Part shown: piece after piece, positions 6,495-10,540 of the stretch | How positions within the stretch are numbered: position 1 is the stretch's first letter | How the letters are laid out: every line of letters begins with the position of its first letter | Assembly (NCBI GenBank): GCA_937881145.1 | Contig: CALGFL010000400.1 | Coordinates: 1-10,540, forward strand | Source: an uncultured Bordetella sp. | GTDB lineage: Bacteria; Pseudomonadota; Gammaproteobacteria; Burkholderiales; Burkholderiaceae_B | Direction of reading: 5' to 3' | DNA: 10,540 nt | Program-made: the position numbers and the translations under genes | The notes under the pieces: generated by a model | Seen by the model: only the letters and a program-made list of their open reading frames with translations | What the model was told of the DNA's origin: nothing | Databases searched by the model: none

Positions 6495-7687
6495 GCACTC
6501 AATCCGCCATCGTCGTGGGCGGGGGCATCGGCGGCCTGGCCGCCGCGCTGGCCCTGACCCGCCAGGGCATCCGCGTACAACTGCTGGAGCAGGCCGCGCA
6601 CATCGGCGAGATCGGCGCCGGCATCCAGCTCGGCCCCAATGCCTTCGCCGCGCTGGATGCGCTGGGCGTGGGCCATATCGCCCGCCAGCGCGCCGTGTTC
6701 ACCGACCACATCATCATGATGGACGCGGTCGACAACAGCGAGGTCGTGCGCATCGAGACGGGCAGGGCATTCCAGGAACGCTTCAACGGCCCCTACGCCG
6801 TGATCCACCGTGCCGACATCCACGGCGCCATCCTGGAAGGCGTGCAGCACGATCCGCTGATCTCCTTTCACACCTCGACCCACATCACGGGCCTGACACA
6901 GGCCGACGACCACGCCGAGGTGACCGACGAAAAAGGCAATACCTACCGCGCCGACATCGTGGTGGGCTGCGACGGCGTGAAGTCGGTGGTGCGCCAGCAA
7001 CTCATCGGCGATCCGCCGCGCGTGACCGGCCACGTGGTCTACCGCGCCGTGGTCGAGCGCGAGAACATGCCCGAAGACCTGCGCATCAACGCGCCGGTGC
7101 TGTGGGCCGGCCCGCGCTGCCACCTGGTGCACTATCCGCTGCGCGGCGGCGCCCAGTACAACCTGGTCGTGACCTTCCACAGCCGCGAGCAAGAAGAGTG
7201 GGGCGTGCGCGACGGCAGCAAGGAAGAAGTGCTGTCGTACTTCCAGGGCATACATGCCCGACCGCGCCAGCTGCTGGACCGCCCGACCTCGTGGCGCCGC
7301 TGGGCCACGGCCGACCGCGAGCCGGTCGGGCAGTGGAGCTACGGCCGCGCCACCCTCCTGGGCGACGCCGCCCACCCCATGTCGCAATACATGGCCCAGG
7401 GCGCCTGCATGGCCCTGGAAGACGCCGTGACGCTGGGCCTGGCCGCGGCGCAGCACAAGGACGACCTGTCCGCCGCCTTCAAGCTGTACGAATCGCTGCG
7501 CATCCCGCGCAGCGCCCGCGTGCTGTGGTCGACCCGCGAGATGGGCCGCATCTATCACGCCCAGGGTGTGGAGCGGGCCGTGCGCAATTCGCTGTGGCAG
7601 GGAAGAACGCAGCAATCTTTCTACGACGCATTGCAGTGGCTGTACGGCTGGAATGCGCAGAACAGCATGAGCGGCATCAAGCTCTGA
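6491..7687 (+). CDS. nagX: 3-hydroxybenzoate 6-monooxygenase-type flavoprotein
   Basis: Class A flavoprotein aromatic hydroxylase of 398 residues, expected to convert 3-hydroxybenzoate to gentisate with NADH and oxygen in the cytoplasm. Visible motifs are the N-terminal GGGIGG (10-15), the DG motif at Asp161-Gly162, and GDAAHP at 291-296. GPRCHLVHYPLRGG contains His211, and MSQYMAQGA contains Gln299. In my recollection of the Rhodococcus enzyme, His213, Tyr217 and Gln301 line the substrate site; here His211, Tyr215 and Gln299 fall at the same constant offset of two. Together with nagL and nagK this makes 3-hydroxybenzoate the best guess. Alternatives are salicylate hydroxylase or a 6-hydroxynicotinate-type enzyme. 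The start overlaps the previous stop (ATGA), with GGGAGA ten bases upstream. Confidence 0.85.
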   Translation: MSTQSAIVVGGGIGGLAAALALTRQGIRVQLLEQAAHIGEIGAGIQLGPNAFAALDALGVGHIARQRAVFTDHIIMMDAVDNSEVVRIETGRAFQERFNGPYAVIHRADIHGAILEGVQHDPLISFHTSTHITGLTQADDHAEVTDEKGNTYRADIVVGCDGVKSVVRQQLIGDPPRVTGHVVYRAVVERENMPEDLRINAPVLWAGPRCHLVHYPLRGGAQYNLVVTFHSREQEEWGVRDGSKEEVLSYFQGIHARPRQLLDRPTSWRRWATADREPVGQWSYGRATLLGDAAHPMSQYMAQGACMALEDAVTLGLAAAQHKDDLSAAFKLYESLRIPRSARVLWSTREMGRIYHAQGVERAVRNSLWQGRTQQSFYDALQWLYGWNAQNSMSGIKL

Positions 7688-7706
7688 TTTCAATAAGTCC
7701 AATACC

Positions 7707-7713
7707 GAGGAGA
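7707..7713 (+). promoter_or_regulatory. ribosome binding site of the ABC binding protein
   Basis: GAGGAGA lies five bases before ATG 7719, in a 31-bp gap with no promoter or hairpin that I can see. It suggests independent strong translation of an abundant periplasmic protein within the same transcript. Confidence 0.8.
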
Positions 7714-7718
7714 CACCC

Positions 7719-8906
7719 ATGAAGAACCACGCACTGCACTACGTTGCCGCCGCCGTACTGCTCGCCCTGGCGGGCAGCGGCCCGGCCACGGCCCAGACCG
7801 CCAAGCCTGTGAAGATCGGCTTCATCGATACGCTGTCCACCCCCGCCGGCTACATCGGCGAAGACCAGCGCGACGCCTTCATGCTGGCCGTCAAGGAAGG
7901 CGGCGGCAAGCTGGGCGGCGTGCCCGTGGACGTGGTGGTCGAGGACGACGGCCTCAAGCCTGCCAACGCCAAGCAGATCGCCGACAAGATGGTGCAGGAC
8001 GGCATCCGCCTCTTCACCGGCATCACTTTCTCCAATGTAATGGCCGCGGTAGGCCCGACCGTGCTCAACGCGGGCGGCTTCTACGTCAGCCTGAACTCGG
8101 GCCCCTCGAATTACGCCGGCAAGGCCTGCAACAAGAACTTTTTCTCGGTCGCCTTCGAGAACGACTCGTACAGCGACACCGCCGGCGACGTCGCCAACGA
8201 ACTGGGCATGAAAAACATGGTCGTGATGGCGCCCAACTACCAGGCCGGCCGCGACGCGGTAAACGGCTTCAAGAGCGCCTACAAAGGCAAGATCGCCGAC
8301 GAGATCTACACCAAGCTCGATCAGTCCGACTTCTCGGTGGAGCTGGCGCGCGTGCGCTCGATCGCCCCCGACGCGATCTTCCAGTTCCACCCCGGCGGCG
8401 CCGGCATCAACCTGGCCAAGCAATTCGCCAATTCGGGCCTGTCCGACAAGATCAAGATGATCACCCCCATCTACTCGATGGACGATCGCATGCTGGCCGC
8501 CAGCGGCGCGGCCGCCAAGGGGTACTACCTGAGCTCGCCGTGGAGCGCCGATCTGGACAACGCGCAGAACAAGCACTTTCTGCAGGCGTTCAAAGAGGCT
8601 TATCACCGCACGCCGACGGTCTATGCCGCCCAGGCCTACGACACAGCCAACCTGATCGCCTCGGCGCTCAAGGCGGTCGGCGGCGATGTCACAGGCAAGG
8701 CGGACGCCTTCCGCGCGGCGCTGGAGAAGGCCGACTTTCCCACCGTGCGCGGCCACTTCAAGTTCGCCCCCAACCACTACCCCATTCAGGACTGGTACCT
8801 GCTGCACGTCGAGGACGACGGCACGGGCAAGCTGGTCTACAAGAACGTGAGGGTCATCGCGCGCGATCACGCCGATCCGTACGTCAGCCAGTGCAAGATG
8901 CAATAA
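7719..8906 (+). CDS. ABC transporter substrate-binding protein, HAAT (LivK-like) type
   Basis: Predicted periplasmic receptor of a branched-chain amino acid/aromatic-acid type ABC importer, 395 residues, full length. Residues 1-25 form a Sec signal peptide (hydrophobic core VAAAVLLALAG, probable cut after ATA at residue 25). There is no lipobox cysteine, so the mature protein should be soluble. The type I periplasmic-binding fold begins KIGFIDTLSTPAGYIGEDQRDAF, and conserved-looking segments follow: VVEDDG, NAKQIADKM, and a DAVNGFKSAYKGKI region. Only two cysteines are obvious in the mature chain, Cys137 and Cys392 near the C-terminus, which could pair as a disulfide. LivH and LivM follow directly. 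Placement after the monooxygenase suggests 3-hydroxybenzoate or a related aromatic acid as ligand instead of an amino acid; that is inference from context. Confidence 0.9.
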   Translation: MKNHALHYVAAAVLLALAGSGPATAQTAKPVKIGFIDTLSTPAGYIGEDQRDAFMLAVKEGGGKLGGVPVDVVVEDDGLKPANAKQIADKMVQDGIRLFTGITFSNVMAAVGPTVLNAGGFYVSLNSGPSNYAGKACNKNFFSVAFENDSYSDTAGDVANELGMKNMVVMAPNYQAGRDAVNGFKSAYKGKIADEIYTKLDQSDFSVELARVRSIAPDAIFQFHPGGAGINLAKQFANSGLSDKIKMITPIYSMDDRMLAASGAAAKGYYLSSPWSADLDNAQNKHFLQAFKEAYHRTPTVYAAQAYDTANLIASALKAVGGDVTGKADAFRAALEKADFPTVRGHFKFAPNHYPIQDWYLLHVEDDGTGKLVYKNVRVIARDHADPYVSQCKMQ

Positions 8907-8909
8907 GCC

Positions 8910-8915
8910 GGGAGG
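8910..8915 (+). promoter_or_regulatory. ribosome binding site deciding the LivH start
   Basis: GGGAGG is seven bases before ATG 8923. This favours that ATG over the in-frame TTG at 8917, which is too close to the site, and over the next ATG at 8929. Confidence 0.7.
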
Positions 8916-8922
8916 CTTGCTC

Positions 8923-9837
8923 ATGCTGATGCTCTTCGAGCAGCTGCTCAACGGCTTGCAGTACAGCGCGCTGCTGTTCCTGCTGTCGGCCGGCCTGACG
9001 CTGGTGTTTGGAATCATGAACGTCATCAACCTGACGCATGGCTCCTTCTACATGGTCGGCGCCTTCTGCGCGGCGGCCGCGGTCGCCAAGACCGGCTCCT
9101 TCCTCGCCGCCATTCTGGCGGCGCTGGTGGGCGCAGGCCTGTACGGCCTGGTCATCGAACTGCTGGTGATCCGCCATTTGTACCGGCGCGACCACCTCGA
9201 CCAGGTGCTGGCCACGCTGGGCCTGGCGCTCTTCACCGACGAGCTGGTCTCGGTGCTGTTCGGCCGCAGTCCGCCGTTCATGAGCATCCCTGCGGCGCTG
9301 GCTGGCTCGGTGCATGTGCTGCCCGGCCTGGCCTACCCGGTGATGCGCCTGGCCTTCATCGCCGCCGGCGCGCTGGTGGCCGTGGGCCTGTGGTGGCTGA
9401 TCTCGCGCACCCGCGTGGGCATGCTGGTGCGCGCCGGCGCCGACGACGGCGAGATGGTCGATGCGCTGGGCGTGAACGTGCAGCGCCTCTTCACCCTGAT
9501 CTTCTCGCTGGGCGCGCTGCTGTGCGGCTTCGCCGGCGTGATGGCGGCGCCGCTGCTGGCCATACAGATCGGCATGGGCGAGCGCATTCTCATCACTACT
9601 TTCGTGGTGATCGTGGTGGGCGGCGTGGGTTCGGTTCGCGGCGCGCTGGTGGGGTCGCTGCTCATCGGCATGACCGATGCACTGGGCCGCGCCTTCATAC
9701 CCACGCTCACGTCCATGATCCTGCCGCCGCAGCTGAGCGACCCGCTCAGCGCCAGCCTGGTGTCGGCCAGCATCTACATCCTGATGGCGATCGTGCTGCT
9801 GTTCAAGCCGCGCGGCCTCGTCCCCGCGCGCCACTGA
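8923..9837 (+). CDS. livH: ABC transporter permease LivH
   Basis: Inner-membrane permease of a HAAT-type ABC importer, 304 residues, the usual LivH length. It begins with a QLLNGLQYSALLFLLSAGLTL helix and the family signature FGIMNVINLTHGSFYMVGA, and has several further membrane segments. The cytoplasmic coupling region for the ATPase is VRAGADDGEMVDALGVN (residues 169-185), followed by a GALLCGFAGVMAAPL helix and VVGGVGSVRGALVG. It pairs with LivM to form the translocation pore. It starts 16 bases after the binding-protein stop and ends 8 bases before livM, clearly the same operon. The ATPases LivG and LivF are not in the window and should lie further right. Confidence 0.93.
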   Translation: MLMLFEQLLNGLQYSALLFLLSAGLTLVFGIMNVINLTHGSFYMVGAFCAAAAVAKTGSFLAAILAALVGAGLYGLVIELLVIRHLYRRDHLDQVLATLGLALFTDELVSVLFGRSPPFMSIPAALAGSVHVLPGLAYPVMRLAFIAAGALVAVGLWWLISRTRVGMLVRAGADDGEMVDALGVNVQRLFTLIFSLGALLCGFAGVMAAPLLAIQIGMGERILITTFVVIVVGGVGSVRGALVGSLLIGMTDALGRAFIPTLTSMILPPQLSDPLSASLVSASIYILMAIVLLFKPRGLVPARH

Positions 9838-9845
9838 GGAACCTC

Positions 9846-10540
9846 ATGACACGCAAAACGCTCATCAATGCGATCGGCCTGCTGCTCTTCGCGCTGGCCC
9901 CGCTCATCGCGGCGGCCACAGGCAAGGCCTTTCTGGTCAGCCTGTGCACGCAGTTCGCCATCTATGCCCTGGCCGCGGTCAGCCTGGATCTGATCCTGGG
10001 CTACGGCGCCCTGATCAGTTTCGGCCACTCGGCCTTCTTCGCCCTGGGCGGCTACACCGTGGGCATCATCGGTTTTCACATGGGCCAGGGCGACACGCTG
10101 CTGGGCTGGGCCGGCAGTCATTCGGCGCTGCTCGTCTGGCCACTGGCCGTTCTCGTCGCGGCGCTGATCGGCCTGGTCATCGGCTTTCTGTCGCTGCGCA
10201 CCTCGGGCGTGCAATTCATCATGATCACCCTGGCCTTCAGCCAGATGGTGTATTTCGTCCTGGTAGGCCTGATGGTCTACGGCGGCGACGACGGCTTGGC
10301 CATCGACGCACGCAACACCCTGCCCGGCATCAATCTGGCCTCGCCCAACGTCTTCTACTACACCTGCCTGGCGCTGATGGTGTTGTGGATGGTGCTGTGC
10401 CGGCGCATCGTGCATTCGCCCTTCGGCATGGCCCTGCGCGGCCTCAAGCAGACCCCGCGCCGCCGCGTGGGCCTGGGCTATGCGCAGCTGCGCTACCGCA
10501 TCACCGCCTTCGTGCTGTCGGCGGCCGGCACCGGCCTGGC
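9846..10540 (+). CDS. livM: ABC transporter permease LivM (partial, cut by window edge)
   Basis: Second membrane subunit of the HAAT-type importer. The open frame starts at ATG 9846, with GAGGA (9836-9840) overlapping the livH stop, and runs without a stop to the right edge, giving 231 residues; LivM proteins are normally above 300, so the end is missing. The signature YGALISFGHSAFFALGGYT (residues 53-71) is clear, followed by helices around 97-120 (WPLAVLVAALIGLVIGFLSL) and a YGGDDGLA loop. The expected ATPase-coupling loop is GLKQTPRRRVGLGY (about 199-212). It reads KQTP where I would expect something like REN/DNE plus acidic residues, a mild departure. Function follows LivH: uptake of the operon's substrate. 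Confidence 0.92.
   Translation, partial: MTRKTLINAIGLLLFALAPLIAAATGKAFLVSLCTQFAIYALAAVSLDLILGYGALISFGHSAFFALGGYTVGIIGFHMGQGDTLLGWAGSHSALLVWPLAVLVAALIGLVIGFLSLRTSGVQFIMITLAFSQMVYFVLVGLMVYGGDDGLAIDARNTLPGINLASPNVFYYTCLALMVLWMVLCRRIVHSPFGMALRGLKQTPRRRVGLGYAQLRYRITAFVLSAAGTGL

Noticed and set aside
7677..9029. Long minus-strand open frame (450 codons) opposite the ABC binding protein
   Set aside because: Its sense partner has a signal peptide, a recognisable family fold and a good ribosome site. The antisense frame is composition-driven, as expected in GC-rich DNA, and has no recognisable domain.

Overview
The window looks like GC-rich chromosomal DNA of a beta-proteobacterium, most likely Burkholderiales and probably near Bordetella/Achromobacter (Alcaligenaceae). 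This is inferred from strong G/C third positions, a Bug-type (TctC) periplasmic receptor, and aromatic-catabolism proteins resembling those of Ralstonia and Polaromonas. No RNA gene, insertion sequence, CRISPR array or replication origin is visible.

Layout. Bases 18-1199 encode an MFS permease on the plus strand. It converges on a LysR-type regulator read from the minus strand (1319-2236). The short gap between them holds a GCAAA pentanucleotide repeat and a possible terminator for the regulator. Bases 2237-2337 are an AT-rich divergent control region with two dyads of the LysR T-N11-A type, spaced 22 bp centre to centre, and a plausible sigma-70 promoter. From 2338 to the right edge every gene is on the plus strand and tightly packed: fumarylpyruvate hydrolase (nagK), maleylpyruvate isomerase (nagL), a small AroQ/PchB-like chorismate-mutase-fold protein, a Bug receptor, an FAD-dependent oxidoreductase of unknown substrate, a 3-hydroxybenzoate 6-hydroxylase-type monooxygenase (nagX), then an ABC substrate-binding protein, LivH and the first 231 residues of LivM. 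Four junctions overlap (one TAATG, three ATGA) and the other gaps are 8 to 44 bp, so this is probably one LysR-controlled operon continuing past the window.

How it works together (inference). The HAAT-type ABC transporter would import a hydroxyaromatic acid. The monooxygenase would hydroxylate 3-hydroxybenzoate to gentisate. A gentisate 1,2-dioxygenase, not in the window, would open the ring to maleylpyruvate. NagL would isomerise this to fumarylpyruvate and NagK would split it to fumarate and pyruvate. The part this pathway does not explain is the block in the middle of the operon: the PchB-like protein, the orphan Bug receptor and the FAD oxidoreductase. It suggests that the natural substrate is something upstream of 3-hydroxybenzoate or gentisate, and it is the most interesting content of the window.
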